Of a DNA stretch of 64,000 bases, positions 35,596 to 44,907 are shown piece by piece. Every line of letters begins with the position of its first letter. Position 1 is the stretch's first letter. Position numbers and translations under genes: made by a program. The stretch lies in assembly GCF_900290115.1 (NCBI RefSeq), contig NZ_LT985750.1:94388-158387 (forward strand), in the 5' to 3' direction. Origin of the DNA: Alistipes sp. Marseille-P5061 (GTDB taxonomy: Bacteria; Bacteroidota; Bacteroidia; Bacteroidales; Rikenellaceae). The notes beneath the pieces were generated by a model that searched no databases, was not told where the DNA came from, and worked only from the letters and a program-made list of their open reading frames with translations.

Positions 35596-36858
35596 ATGAT
35601 TTCGATTGACAACTACGATTTCAAAGGCAAACGCGCGATTATCCGCGTGGATTTCAACGTGCCCCTCAACGAGAAGGGCGAGGTGACGGACGATACCCGC
35701 ATCCGTGCCGCCATCCCCACCATCAAGAAGGTGCTCGCCGAAGGCGGCGCCGTGATTCTGATGTCGCACATGGGCCGTCCCAAGAAGAATCCCGACCCCA
35801 AATATTCGCTCGAGCAGATTATCCCCGCCATCGAGAAGAACCTGGGCGTGAAGGTCCAGTTCGCCGGTGACTGCATGGGTGAGAAGGCTGCCCGGATGTG
35901 CAAGGAGATTAAGCCGGGCGAGGTCGTACTGCTCGAGAACCTCCGCTTCTACGCCGAGGAGGAGGGCAAGCCCCGCGGCCTGGCCGAGGATGCCGCCAAG
36001 GAGGAGAAGGATGCCGCCAAGAAGGCCCTCAAGGAGGGTCCCCAGAAGGAGTTCGTCAAGAAGCTGGCTTCGTATGCCGACTGCTACATCAACGACGCCT
36101 TCGGTACGGCTCACCGCAAGCACGCTTCGACCTATCTGATTGCCAAGTACTTCCCCAATGACAAGATGTTCGGCTACCTGATGGAGAAGGAGGTCAAGGC
36201 CATCTCGTCGCTCATGGAGCACCCGGCACACCCCTTCTGCGCCATCATCGGCGGTTCGAAGGTTTCGACCAAGATTGGCGTCATCAAGTCGCTCATCGAG
36301 AAGGTTGATTCGATTGTCATCGGCGGCGGTATGACCTACACCTTCGCCGCAGCCCAGGGCGGCAAGGTCGGCAACTCGATTTGCGAGCCCGACATGTTCC
36401 CCGTGGCCCTCGAGATTCTCGAGCTGGCCAAGCAGAAGGGTGTCAAGCTCGTCATGTCGCCCGACGCCCTGATTGCCGACGCCTTCTCGGCCGACGCCAA
36501 CACCTCGACGGCCCCCGCCAACAACATCCCCGACGGATGGGAAGGCGTCGACATCGCCGACGAGGGCAAGAAGATTTTCCGCGAGCACATCCTCGGCTGC
36601 AAGACCATTCTGTGGAACGGCCCCGTGGGTGTCTTCGAAATCGACAAGTTCGCAACGGGTTCGAAGGAGGTGGCGCTCGCCATCGCCGAGGCTACCAAGA
36701 AGGGCGCCTACTCGCTCATCGGCGGCGGCGACTCGGTTGCCTGCATCAACAAGTTCGGTCTGGCCGACCAGGTTTCCTACATCTCGACGGGCGGCGGCGC
36801 GCTGCTCGAGTACATCGAGTTCGGTGACCTGCCGGGTGTAGCGGCCATCCGTGACTAA
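35596..36858 (+). CDS. pgk: Phosphoglycerate kinase
   Basis: Pgk transfers phosphate from 1,3-bisphosphoglycerate to ADP in glycolysis. The 420-residue protein shows [32 protein letters not shown], the [16 protein letters not shown] motif, the [13 protein letters not shown] hinge and the nucleotide motif [12 protein letters not shown] near the end. Length is slightly above the usual 395, owing to an insert of about 20 residues ([20 protein letters not shown]) common in Bacteroidota. It has its own promoter and a terminator after the stop. Confidence 0.97.
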   Translation: MISIDNYDFKGKRAIIRVDFNVPLNEKGEVTDDTRIRAAIPTIKKVLAEGGAVILMSHMGRPKKNPDPKYSLEQIIPAIEKNLGVKVQFAGDCMGEKAARMCKEIKPGEVVLLENLRFYAEEEGKPRGLAEDAAKEEKDAAKKALKEGPQKEFVKKLASYADCYINDAFGTAHRKHASTYLIAKYFPNDKMFGYLMEKEVKAISSLMEHPAHPFCAIIGGSKVSTKIGVIKSLIEKVDSIVIGGGMTYTFAAAQGGKVGNSICEPDMFPVALEILELAKQKGVKLVMSPDALIADAFSADANTSTAPANNIPDGWEGVDIADEGKKIFREHILGCKTILWNGPVGVFEIDKFATGSKEVALAIAEATKKGAYSLIGGGDSVACINKFGLADQVSYISTGGGALLEYIEFGDLPGVAAIRD

Positions 36859-36863
36859 ACAAG

Positions 36864-36890
36864 CAGGGGGCCGTCTCTTGCGGCCCCCTG
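36864..36890 (+). terminator. Terminator after pgk
   Basis: A 10-bp stem (36864-36873 with 36881-36890), loop TCTCTTG, followed by TTTGATTTT, 5 bp after the pgk stop. Confidence 0.88.
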
Positions 36891-37060
36891 TTTGATTTTA
36901 CCCCGACCTCAAAACTTCGGAACCCGACGGCACGGGCCGCCTCCGGAGCGGCGCCTCCCCGCAAGGGGATGCCTCCGCCTCTGCTGCCCGAGGCAGGGTG
37001 CACCACCGCCCGCCGCCCGCAGCTGCGACCGCCTGCATGCCGCACAACAAAAACCAACAC

Positions 37061-39091
37061 ATGAAGAAAATCATTTTCCTTGCAGCTATGGCTTGTATGG
37101 CTTCCGCCTGCCAGAACAATGCGCCCAAGACGCCGGCCATCGACGTGTCGAACATGGACCTCACGGTGGCTCCCAACGTCGACTTCTATCAGTACGCCAC
37201 CGGCGGGTGGCAGGCCAAAAACCCGCTCAAACCCGAATATTCGCGCTACGGTGCCTTCGACGTAATCGGCGAGAACAACCAGAAGCGCATCAACGACCTC
37301 TTCCAGGAGATGACGAAGATGGAGGCGGCCAAGGGGAGCGTCGAGCAGAAAATCTCGGACCTCTACAAGATGGGACTTGACTCCGCACGGCTCAACGCCG
37401 AGGGTGCCGCCCCCATCCAGAGCAAGCTCGGCGAACTGCTCGCCATCACGGACCGCGCACAGCTGACGGGGGCCATTGCCGACCTGCACCGTTCGGTGGG
37501 CAACCCCTTCTTCTCGATGGGCGTCGAGGCCGACCTGATGAACAGCAACGTCAACGCCCTCTACGTCTCGCAGAGCGGTCTGGGCATGGGCACGCGCGAC
37601 TACTACGTCGACGAGTCGAATGCCGGCATCAAGAAGGCCTACGGTGAGATGCTCGCCCGTCTGTTCCAGCTGGCGGGCCTCGAGCAGGCCGAGCAGGCCG
37701 CAGCCGACGTCGTCTCGCTCGAGACGCGCCTGGCCGAGAAGATGTGGTCGAACGTCGAGCTGCGCAACATCGTCGCACAGTACAACCCCATGTCGAAGGC
37801 CGACTTCGAGAAGACTTACGACGCCATCGACTGGCCGGCCTACTACGAGAAGATGGGCGTCGGCGCCTTCGACACGGTCATCGTAACCACGCCGTCGGCC
37901 ATCGCCAACGTCAACGAGCTGCTCAAGAGCGCCACGCTCGACGAGCTGCGCTACTACCTGGCCGCGCAGTACGTCACGGCGGCCGCTCCCTACCTGAGCG
38001 ACGATTTCCAGCAGGCGTCGTTCGACTTCTTCGGCAAGGTGATGTCGGGCCAGCAGGAGATGAAGCCCCGCTGGAAGCGCGCCATGTCGGTGCCCAACAA
38101 CACGCTGGGTGAGGCCGTGGGCGAGATGTACGTGGCCCGCTACTTCCCGGCCAAGGAGAAGGAGCGCATGCTCGCACTGGTGAAGAACCTCCAGACGGCC
38201 CTCTCGGAGCACATCGCCGCCCTCGACTGGATGTCCGACGCCACGAAGGCCAAGGCTCAGGAGAAGCTCTCGACCTTCACCGTGAAAATCGGCTACCCCG
38301 ACAAGTGGAAGGACTACACGACGCTCGAGATTGACCCCTCGAAGAGCTACTGGGAGAACATCGTCAACGCCAGCGCCTGGTATACGGCCGACAACATCAC
38401 GAAGCTGGGCAAGCCGGTCGACCGCGACGAGTGGCACATGACGCCGCAGACGGTCAACGCCTACTACAACCCGACGACCAACGAAATCTGCTTCCCGGCC
38501 GCCATTCTTCAGCCGCCGTTCTACAATCCCGATGCGGATGATGCGGTCAACTACGGCGCCATCGGCGTGGTAATCGGCCACGAGATGACCCACGGATTCG
38601 ACGACCAGGGCCGTCAGTTCGACAAGGACGGCAACATGAACAACTGGTGGACCGAGGAGGATACGGCCGCCTTCAACGAGAAGGCCGCCGTGCTGGTCAA
38701 GCAGTTCGACGCCATCGAGGTGCTTCCGGCCAAGGACGGCCAGCCGGCACTGATGGCCAACGGTTCGCTCTGCCTGGGTGAGAACATCGCCGACCAGGGC
38801 GGTCTGCGCGTGGCCTGGACGGCCTTCCACAACTCGCTCGAGGGCAAGGAGGCTCTGGCGCCCATCGACGGCTTCACGGCCGACCAGCGCTTCTACCTGG
38901 CCTATGCGACGCTGTGGGGACAGAACATCCGCGACGAGGAGATTGCCCGTCTGACGAAGCTCGACGTGCACTCGCTGGGCAAGTGGCGCGTCAACGCCAC
39001 GCTGCGCAACCTGCAGAGCTTCTACGACGCCTTCGGCATCACCGACGGCCCGATGTTCCTGCCCGAGTCCGAGCGCGTGATTATCTGGTAG
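37061..39091 (+). CDS. M13-family metallopeptidase lipoprotein (PepO/neprilysin-like)
   Basis: The 676-residue zinc endopeptidase has a lipoprotein signal (MKKIIFLAAMACMASAC, Cys at residue 17), so it is anchored in the envelope facing the periplasm or surface. The zinc site HEMTH (in VIGHEMTHGFDDQG, about residue 506) is followed by GENIADQGGL, which supplies the third ligand, and the C-terminus WRVNATLRNLQSFYDAF is typical of the family. The start at 37061 is set by the lipoprotein signal; the frame is open further upstream. It stands alone between terminators. Confidence 0.93.
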   Translation: MKKIIFLAAMACMASACQNNAPKTPAIDVSNMDLTVAPNVDFYQYATGGWQAKNPLKPEYSRYGAFDVIGENNQKRINDLFQEMTKMEAAKGSVEQKISDLYKMGLDSARLNAEGAAPIQSKLGELLAITDRAQLTGAIADLHRSVGNPFFSMGVEADLMNSNVNALYVSQSGLGMGTRDYYVDESNAGIKKAYGEMLARLFQLAGLEQAEQAAADVVSLETRLAEKMWSNVELRNIVAQYNPMSKADFEKTYDAIDWPAYYEKMGVGAFDTVIVTTPSAIANVNELLKSATLDELRYYLAAQYVTAAAPYLSDDFQQASFDFFGKVMSGQQEMKPRWKRAMSVPNNTLGEAVGEMYVARYFPAKEKERMLALVKNLQTALSEHIAALDWMSDATKAKAQEKLSTFTVKIGYPDKWKDYTTLEIDPSKSYWENIVNASAWYTADNITKLGKPVDRDEWHMTPQTVNAYYNPTTNEICFPAAILQPPFYNPDADDAVNYGAIGVVIGHEMTHGFDDQGRQFDKDGNMNNWWTEEDTAAFNEKAAVLVKQFDAIEVLPAKDGQPALMANGSLCLGENIADQGGLRVAWTAFHNSLEGKEALAPIDGFTADQRFYLAYATLWGQNIRDEEIARLTKLDVHSLGKWRVNATLRNLQSFYDAFGITDGPMFLPESERVIIW

Positions 39092-39276
39092 CGCGGGTAA
39101 CGCGACCCGGGGCGGAGCAGAGCGGTCGGGGCTGCATTACAGTCTGTTTTTAGACCCGTACTCCAGTCCGTACTCCAGCCCGCACTTCGGCCTGCATTTC
39201 CGGCCTGAGACTTCGGTCCGGGATTCTGGCCCGCATCCCGGTCATCATTTGCATCCCGCCCCGAGCGTCATAAACG

Positions 39277-39319
39277 AAAGATTCCCGAATCCCTCATGAG
39301 GGGTTCGGGAATCTTTTTT
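39277..39319. terminator. Strong terminator after the M13 peptidase gene
   Basis: A 19-bp stem with one G-T pair (39277-39295 with 39298-39316), followed by a T run. An A run on the other side makes it useful for the convergent thioredoxin gene as well. The gap 39092-39276 holds short degenerate repeats only. Confidence 0.9.
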
Positions 39320-39379
39320 GTGTGTGGCGTGCCGGTGGAAGGCGCGGAGCGGACAATGGCGCGGGAAAGTGCGCGGCGG

Positions 39380-39808
39380 CTATTGCTGCTCCGGCTCCGC
39401 GGGCAGGGTGTCGAGGATGCGCTTTACCTCGGCCATGAACCGCTCGGGGTCGGTGGCTCCGCGGATGCGGCCGAGCAGCTCGCCCTCGGTATTGAAAATC
39501 AGATAGAGCGGCACCCTGCGGTTACCGTAGCGCTTCAGCAGCTCGCGGCCCGTCGTCTTGTCGATGTCGTACTTGGCGCAGACGAAGTGCTGCTCCATGA
39601 ATGCGCCGACGTCGCTGCGCGAGAAGACCTCGCGCTCCATCATTTGGCAGGGCGGGCACCAGGTGGCGAAGAGGTCGATGAAGACCAGTTTGTTCTGCTC
39701 GACGGCCTGACGGCGCACGCCGTCGGTCGAGCGGGTCATGAAGCGGACCTGGGCTTCGGCCCCGACGGCGCCGAGCAGCAGCAGGAAGAGTAAAAGAATG
39801 CGTTTCAT
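39380..39808 (-). CDS. Periplasmic thioredoxin-family protein
   Basis: The 142-residue protein has a signal peptide (MKRILLLFLLLLGAVGAEA) and a thioredoxin fold with redox motif WCPPC (about residue 50, in FIDLFATWCPPCQMME) and cis-proline region RVPLYLIF. It resembles DsbD-gamma/TlpA-type periplasmic reductases. It is a single gene. Confidence 0.88.
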   Translation of the reverse strand: MKRILLLFLLLLGAVGAEAQVRFMTRSTDGVRRQAVEQNKLVFIDLFATWCPPCQMMEREVFSRSDVGAFMEQHFVCAKYDIDKTTGRELLKRYGNRRVPLYLIFNTEGELLGRIRGATDPERFMAEVKRILDTLPAEPEQQ

Positions 39809-39939
39809 GGAGGTGGTGTTTTAGGGTGGTTAATGGTTGCGGATGTGATAAGGATTGCGGTTTCAGATGAAGTTGAGGCCGTGGCGCCTGCCGCGTTTGC
39901 ACCGTTCCGGAGGCGGCGATATTCTGCTGTTGCGGAGCT

Positions 39940-40190
39940 CAATCGGCAAAAATCACTCCGGATTTGCTCCGGAATCACTGCTGAAACACTCAGGATTTGC
40001 TCCGGAATTGCAGCGAGCCGCTTCGAAGCCGCTCCAAAATGTACTGAACCCGCTCCGAAACGGAGTACAGCTCTCTTTCCGTCCCGCCGGTTCTCTTGCC
40101 CCGCCGGTTCTTTTGCCTCGCCGGTTTTTTTTGCGCCGCCGGTCCTTTCGCGCCGCCGGTCCTTCCGTCCCGCCGGCGCTCCCGTCCCGC
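39940..40190. repeat. Degenerate repeats between trx-like and rlmN genes
   Basis: Two parts are visible in the 381-bp gap (39809-40189): a set of GGATTTGCTCCGGAAT-like copies at about 39958-40010, and at 40076-40190 about seven copies of a 16-18 bp unit with core CGCCGGTTCT/CGCCGGTCCTT. No gene seen. Confidence 0.6.
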
Positions 40191-41245
40191 TACTCCTCCT
40201 TCGGCGCGGAGTGCCTGCTGCGCGCCATCTGCTCGGCGGTGCTCAGCAGTCCGCAGGCGGCCTGGATGTCCTCGCCGCGCGAGGCGCGGATGGTGGTGTG
40301 GATGCCGCGGGCCGTCAGCGCGTCGCGGAAGCGGAGCATCGCCTCCTCGTCGGGCGAGAAGAAGGGCGACGAGGGGATGCGGTGGAAGCGGATGAGGTTG
40401 ATGCGGCACTTGATGCCGTTGAGCAGCCGCACCAGCTCACGGATGTGGCGCGGCGAGTCGTTCATGCCGCTCAGCACGATGTATTCGAACGAGACGCGCC
40501 GCTGGTGGGTGAAGTCGTAGCGGCGCAGGATGTCGACCACGCTGCGGATGGGCCATGCCCGCTCGACGGGCATAATCTGCGCCCGCTCCTCCGGGAAGGG
40601 GTTGTGGAGGCTCACCGCCAGATGGACCTTCGTCTGGTCGAGCAGCCGCGGCAGCTGCGGCGCGACGCCCGCCGTCGAGAGGGTGATGCGCGTGGGCGAC
40701 CACCCGAAGCCCCACTCGGCGGTCAGGATGTCGAGCGCCCGCAGTACGTTGTCGGCGTTGTCGAGCGGCTCGCCCATCCCCATGAAGACGAGGTTCGTGA
40801 GCCGTTCGAACTCGGGGATTGAGACCACCTGGTTGAGGATTTCGGCCGTCGAGAGCGAGTGCACGAGCCCCTGCCGCCCCGTGGCGCAGAAGGCGCACCC
40901 CATGCGGCACCCCGCCTGCGAGGAGACGCAGAGCGTCGCCCGCTCGCCGTCGGGGATGTAGGCCGACTCGATGTAGGCCCCCTGCGCCGTGGCGAAGAGG
41001 TACTTCTTCGTGCCGTCGGCCGAGCGGTCGACCCGCCGGGGCGGCGTGAGGGCGGTGGTGAAGCGCGTGGCCAGCTGCTCGCGGAAGCGCTGCGCGATGT
41101 CGCTCATGAGCGCGGGCTCCTCCGTGCGGCGCGCATAGAGCCAGCGGGTGAGCTGCCGTGCGGCGAAGCGCGGCATTCCCAGCTCGTTGCACAGCGCGGT
41201 CAGCTGTGCGAGGTCCATCCCGAACAAAGTCTCGTTTTCAGTCAT
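40190..41245 (-). CDS. rlmN: Dual-specificity RNA methyltransferase RlmN
   Basis: RlmN is a radical SAM enzyme that methylates C2 of A2503 in 23S rRNA and A37 in some tRNAs. The 351-residue protein has the cluster motif CRMGCAFC (about residue 113), VFMGMGEPLDN, and the C-terminal catalytic Cys in AACGLL (about 338). Length and motifs are standard. It stands alone on the minus strand. Confidence 0.95.
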   Translation of the reverse strand: MTENETLFGMDLAQLTALCNELGMPRFAARQLTRWLYARRTEEPALMSDIAQRFREQLATRFTTALTPPRRVDRSADGTKKYLFATAQGAYIESAYIPDGERATLCVSSQAGCRMGCAFCATGRQGLVHSLSTAEILNQVVSIPEFERLTNLVFMGMGEPLDNADNVLRALDILTAEWGFGWSPTRITLSTAGVAPQLPRLLDQTKVHLAVSLHNPFPEERAQIMPVERAWPIRSVVDILRRYDFTHQRRVSFEYIVLSGMNDSPRHIRELVRLLNGIKCRINLIRFHRIPSSPFFSPDEEAMLRFRDALTARGIHTTIRASRGEDIQAACGLLSTAEQMARSRHSAPKEE

Positions 41246-41337
41246 GCAAAGCCTCCCCCGAAGGGAGTTTGTGGGACAAAATTAAGGAAAATCCGCATAT
41301 TTTTGCGGGGGATTGCGCTTTTTTGGATTTTTGTGCG

Positions 41338-41345
41338 TATATTTG
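41338..41345 (+). promoter_or_regulatory. -7 element for the tonB-like gene
   Basis: TATATTTG, 61 bp upstream of the ATG at 41407. TTG candidates lie 12 nt (41323) and 22 nt (41313) upstream; the second is closer to normal spacing. Confidence 0.65.
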
Positions 41346-41406
41346 TGGTGCATAGCGTACCCGTTCTGCGGGTACTCCGGTTGAAACAATTAAAAATTAC
41401 GGATAA

Positions 41407-42090
41407 ATGGAACTTAAGAAATCGCCCAAAGCGGACCTCAACAACAAGCGAGGTCTTCTGCTTGAAATCGGACTGGTCGTGTCGCTGCTGTTGGTCATTG
41501 CGGCCTTCGCCTACACGCCCAAGGAGTATCGTATCGAGATAGTTACGGAGTACGTGGCGCCCGTTGAGGAGGAGATTACCGAGGTGACGCGTCAGGACCA
41601 GAAACCGCCCGAGGCTCCCAAGAAGGTGGAGGTGAAGGTGATTACCGACATGCTCGAGGTGGTGACCAACGATACGAAGATTACGACGGATGTCGACTTC
41701 GCCGAGTTTGACGAGAACACCGAGGTGATTCAGCAGGTCGAGGTCAAGGAGGAGGTCATCGAGGACGACCAGCCCTTCCTGATTGCCGAGACGATGCCTT
41801 CGTTCCAGGGCGGTGACCTGAACAAGTTCCGCACCTGGGTTCAGCAGAATATCCGCTTCCCGCAGATTGCCCTCGAGAACGGCATCCAGGGCCGCGTGGT
41901 TCTCTCGTTCGTCATCGAGAAGGACGGCCGTCTGACCAATATCCAGGTGCTGCAGTCGCCCGACCGCTCGCTCTCCGACGAGGCCATCCGCGTGCTGAGC
42001 AAGTCGCCGAAGTGGAGCCCCGGCAAGCAGCGCAACCAGGTGGTACGTGTCAAGTACACGCTTCCGGTAGACTTCCGCGTGCAGAACTGA
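41407..42090 (+). CDS. TonB-family energy transducer
   Basis: The 227-residue protein has a cytoplasmic head, one membrane helix (about residues 18-36, LLLEIGLVVSLLLVIAAFAY), a long acidic and Pro/Val-rich periplasmic stretch (about 45-125) and a C-terminal TonB domain (WVQQNIRFPQIALENGIQGR to the end). It couples proton motive force to outer-membrane receptors. No exbB/exbD lie nearby. The family has many paralogs in this phylum, so I give no symbol. Confidence 0.9.
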   Translation: MELKKSPKADLNNKRGLLLEIGLVVSLLLVIAAFAYTPKEYRIEIVTEYVAPVEEEITEVTRQDQKPPEAPKKVEVKVITDMLEVVTNDTKITTDVDFAEFDENTEVIQQVEVKEEVIEDDQPFLIAETMPSFQGGDLNKFRTWVQQNIRFPQIALENGIQGRVVLSFVIEKDGRLTNIQVLQSPDRSLSDEAIRVLSKSPKWSPGKQRNQVVRVKYTLPVDFRVQN

Positions 42091-42112
42091 TTCCGGAGCT
42101 GAGTTTCATCTC

Positions 42113-42148
42113 ATAGGGTATCCGCATTGTGCAGATACCCTATATTTG
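42113..42148 (+). promoter_or_regulatory. Inverted repeat overlapping the hflX promoter -7 element
   Basis: A perfect 10-bp inverted repeat (42113-42122 with 42134-42143, loop 11 nt) overlaps TATATTTG at 42141-42148. It could end tonB transcripts or be an operator for hflX; the short T tract makes a terminator weak. Confidence 0.55.
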
Positions 42149-42225
42149 TAGCATCGGGTCGGTGCCGGACGACGGGGCGTAAGGGCTCCGCCGCGGAACC
42201 GGTCCGCTCGGAAAGGAGATTTATT

Positions 42226-43443
42226 TTGGCTGAAAAGAGCAACAACAAGACGCAACCCGCCGTCGAGGAGCAGCGCCGTGAGCGCGCCGTGCTGGTCTCC
42301 GTCGTCCGCGAAGGACAGGAGGTCCGCCAGGCCGAGGAGTACCTCGACGAGCTGGAGTTTCTGGCCGAGACGGCCGACATCGAGAGCGTGCGCCGCTTCA
42401 TGCAGCGCCTGCCGCAGCCCTCGGCGCGCATCTACGTGGGACCGGGCAAGCTCGAGGAGATTGCCCAGTATTGCGGCGAGCATGAAATCGACGTGGTGAT
42501 TTTCGACGACGAGCTCTCGCCGTCGCAGACCCGCAACATCGAGAAGGCGCTGCCGTGCCGCATCCTCGACCGCACGCGCCTGATTCTCGACATCTTCCTC
42601 TCGCGCGCCCAGACGGCCTACGCCAAGACGCAGGTCCAGCTGGCCAACTACGAATACATGCTGCCGCGGCTGTCGGGCCTCTGGACCCACCTCGAGCGGC
42701 AGCGCGGCGGTACGGGTACGCGCGGCGGTGCGGGCGAGCGCGAAATCGAGACCGACCGACGCATCATCCGCAACCGCATTGCCAAGCTCAAGGAGGACCT
42801 CAAGAAGATTGACCGCCAGATGGCCGTCCAGCGCTCCAACCGCGGGTCGCTCGTGCGCGTGGCGCTGGTGGGCTACACCAACGTCGGCAAGTCGACGCTC
42901 ATGAACCTCATCTCGAAGAGCGACGTCTTCGCTGAGAACAAGCTCTTCGCCACGCTCGACACAACGGTGCGCAAGGTGGTCTTCGACAACCTCCCCTTCC
43001 TGCTCTCCGATACCGTGGGCTTCATCCGCAAGCTCCCCACCGAGCTCATCGAGTCCTTCAAGTCGACGCTCGACGAGGTGCGCGAGGCCGACCTGCTGAT
43101 TCACGTGGTCGATATCTCGCACCCGCAGTTCGAGGAGCAGATTGCGGTGGTCAAGCAGACGCTGCAGGAGATTGGTGCGGGCGACAAACCCGTCTACCTG
43201 GTCTTCAACAAGGTCGACGCCTATACCTATGTAAAGAAGGAGGAGGACGACCTCACGCCGGCCACGCGCGAGAACCTCTCGCTCGACGACCTGCGCCGGA
43301 GCTGGATAGCTCGGGCCAACACCCCCTGCATCTTCCTCTCGGCCCTCACGCGGAGCAACATCGAGAAGTTCCGCTCGGACCTCTACGGCATGGTCCGCGA
43401 GATTCATGCCGGCCGCTACCCGTTCAACAACTTCCTCTATTGA
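42226..43443 (+). CDS. hflX: Ribosome-associated GTPase HflX
   Basis: HflX splits stalled 70S ribosomes after stress. The 405-residue protein has the HflX N-terminal domain (ARIYVGPGKLEEI, IVDVVIFDDELSPSQTRNIE-like), the GGTGTRGGAGEREIE basic loop, and the G domain with GYTNVGKST (about residue 215), DTVGFIRKLP and NKVD. The best start is a TTG at 42226: a GGAG lies 7 nt upstream, rare in this genome, and no ATG lies between the promoter and the conserved region. Confidence 0.92.
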   Translation: MAEKSNNKTQPAVEEQRRERAVLVSVVREGQEVRQAEEYLDELEFLAETADIESVRRFMQRLPQPSARIYVGPGKLEEIAQYCGEHEIDVVIFDDELSPSQTRNIEKALPCRILDRTRLILDIFLSRAQTAYAKTQVQLANYEYMLPRLSGLWTHLERQRGGTGTRGGAGEREIETDRRIIRNRIAKLKEDLKKIDRQMAVQRSNRGSLVRVALVGYTNVGKSTLMNLISKSDVFAENKLFATLDTTVRKVVFDNLPFLLSDTVGFIRKLPTELIESFKSTLDEVREADLLIHVVDISHPQFEEQIAVVKQTLQEIGAGDKPVYLVFNKVDAYTYVKKEEDDLTPATRENLSLDDLRRSWIARANTPCIFLSALTRSNIEKFRSDLYGMVREIHAGRYPFNNFLY

Positions 43444-43483
43444 ACCGCGCACACCGACAAACCGAACATCAAACCCCGATTCT

Positions 43484-44137
43484 ATGTTGCATATCCTGAG
43501 CGAGCAGAACACCGTGCTCAACAAGTTCATCGCGCAAATCCGCGACAAGTCCGTCCAGCAGGACTCGATGCGCTTCCGCCGCAATCTGGAGCGTATCGGC
43601 GAGGTGACGGCCTACGAGATTTCGAAGACGCTGGAGTATGTGCCGCGCGTGGTCGAGACGCCGCTGGGCGAGGCTACCGTCCAGACGATTGACGACCGCG
43701 TGGTGGTGGCGACCATCCTCCGTGCGGGCCTTCCCTTCCACCAGGGCTTTCTCAACTACTTCGACGATGCGGAGAACGCCTTTGTCTCGGCCTATCGCAA
43801 GAGTACGAAGGACGGCAAGTTCAAGGTGAAGGTCGAGTACATCTCGTGCGGCGAGCTGGAGGGCAAGGTGCTGTTGCTGGTCGACCCGATGCTGGCGACG
43901 GGTTCGTCGCTCGTGCTGGCCTACAATGCGCTCTGCGAGCGGGGCGGCGTGCCGAAGCATACCCACGTGGCGGCGGTCATCGCCAGCGAGCAGGGTGTCG
44001 ACTACGTCGAGAAGAACATGCCGCGCCAGACGACCACCATCTGGGCCTCGGCCGTTGACGAGGAGCTCACCTCGCGCGCCTACATCGTGCCGGGCATCGG
44101 CGATGCGGGCGACCTGGCCTACGGCGCGAAAATCTGA
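43484..44137 (+). CDS. upp: Uracil phosphoribosyltransferase
   Basis: Upp makes UMP from uracil and PRPP. The 217-residue protein has the PRPP loop DPMLATGSSLVLA (about residue 133) and the C-terminal uracil-binding region PGIGDAGDLAYG. It begins 40 bp after hflX, so they may share a transcript. The start MLHILSEQNTVLN fits the family. It ends in TGA. Confidence 0.95.
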   Translation: MLHILSEQNTVLNKFIAQIRDKSVQQDSMRFRRNLERIGEVTAYEISKTLEYVPRVVETPLGEATVQTIDDRVVVATILRAGLPFHQGFLNYFDDAENAFVSAYRKSTKDGKFKVKVEYISCGELEGKVLLLVDPMLATGSSLVLAYNALCERGGVPKHTHVAAVIASEQGVDYVEKNMPRQTTTIWASAVDEELTSRAYIVPGIGDAGDLAYGAKI

Positions 44138-44182
44138 GCCGGAGCCGGGTGCTTCGGCCGGAGCCCGTCTCCGAAACCGCTC

Positions 44183-44222
44183 GGGGCGACAATCGGATGA
44201 ACCGGTTGTCGCTCCTTTTTTT
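44183..44222 (+). terminator. Terminator after upp
   Basis: A 14-bp stem with two G-T pairs (44183-44196 with 44202-44215) and a seven-T tract. Confidence 0.88.
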
Positions 44223-44360
44223 GTGGGCGCGGCGCCCCTGATGCCCAATGTCCTGCCCCCCCCGGGGCCTGCCCATGTCGCTGCCCCGGGAGCTGCCCCG
44301 GGAGCTGCAGGGCTCGGGCGCGGCATATTCCGGCGGGGCGTGCCGTTCGCCTTCCGTGCG

Positions 44361-44830
44361 GCGCTTGGGAGCGGCCCTCCTCTGCGGGGAGGGGATGCGG
44401 GGTGGTCCGCCCGCCCGTCGGAATGTGCGGGCGGCGGAGTATTTCTCCCCGGTTCCTTCCGCTGCTGCCGCCCTTCTTTTCCCGAATCCTTTCTCTCCCC
44501 GGTTCCTTCCGCCATCGTCCTCCCTTCGGCGCTTGGGAGCGGCCCTCCTCCGCGGAGGAGGGGATGCGGGGCGGTCCGTCCGCCCGTCGGAATGTGCGGG
44601 CGGCGGAGTATTTCTCCCCGGTTCCTTTTGCTGCTGCCGCCCTTCTTTTCCCGAATCCTTTCTCTCCCCGGTTCCTTCCGCCATCGTCCTCCCTGCGGCG
44701 CTTGGGAGCGGCCCTCCTCCACGGGGAGGGGATGCGGGGTGGTCCGTCCGCCCGTCGGAATGTGCGGGCGGCGGAGTGTTTCTCTCCGGTTCCTTCCGCC
44801 GCCACCGCCCTCCTTTTCCCGGTGCCGGTC
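44361..44830. repeat. 168-bp minisatellite, about 2.8 copies
   Basis: Units begin with GCGCTTGGGAGCGGCCCTCC at 44361, 44529 and 44698 (periods 168 and 169) and are nearly identical. Each has internal inverted repeats (for example around CTCCGCGGAGGAG). The array fills most of the 770-bp gap between upp and the EamA gene (44138-44907). It creates long open frames on both strands that I regard as spurious. Confidence 0.92.
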
Positions 44831-44880
44831 CGGGCCGCGCGATTTTTCGGGAAAAAGATGCGGTGGGGAGAAATAAATGC

Positions 44881-44888
44881 TATTTTTG
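44881..44888 (+). promoter_or_regulatory. -7 element for the EamA transporter gene
   Basis: TATTTTTG directly after the 168-bp array, 19 bp before the ATG at 44908. Confidence 0.6.
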
Positions 44889-44907
44889 CCCCAAAATCAA
44901 GCGAGGC

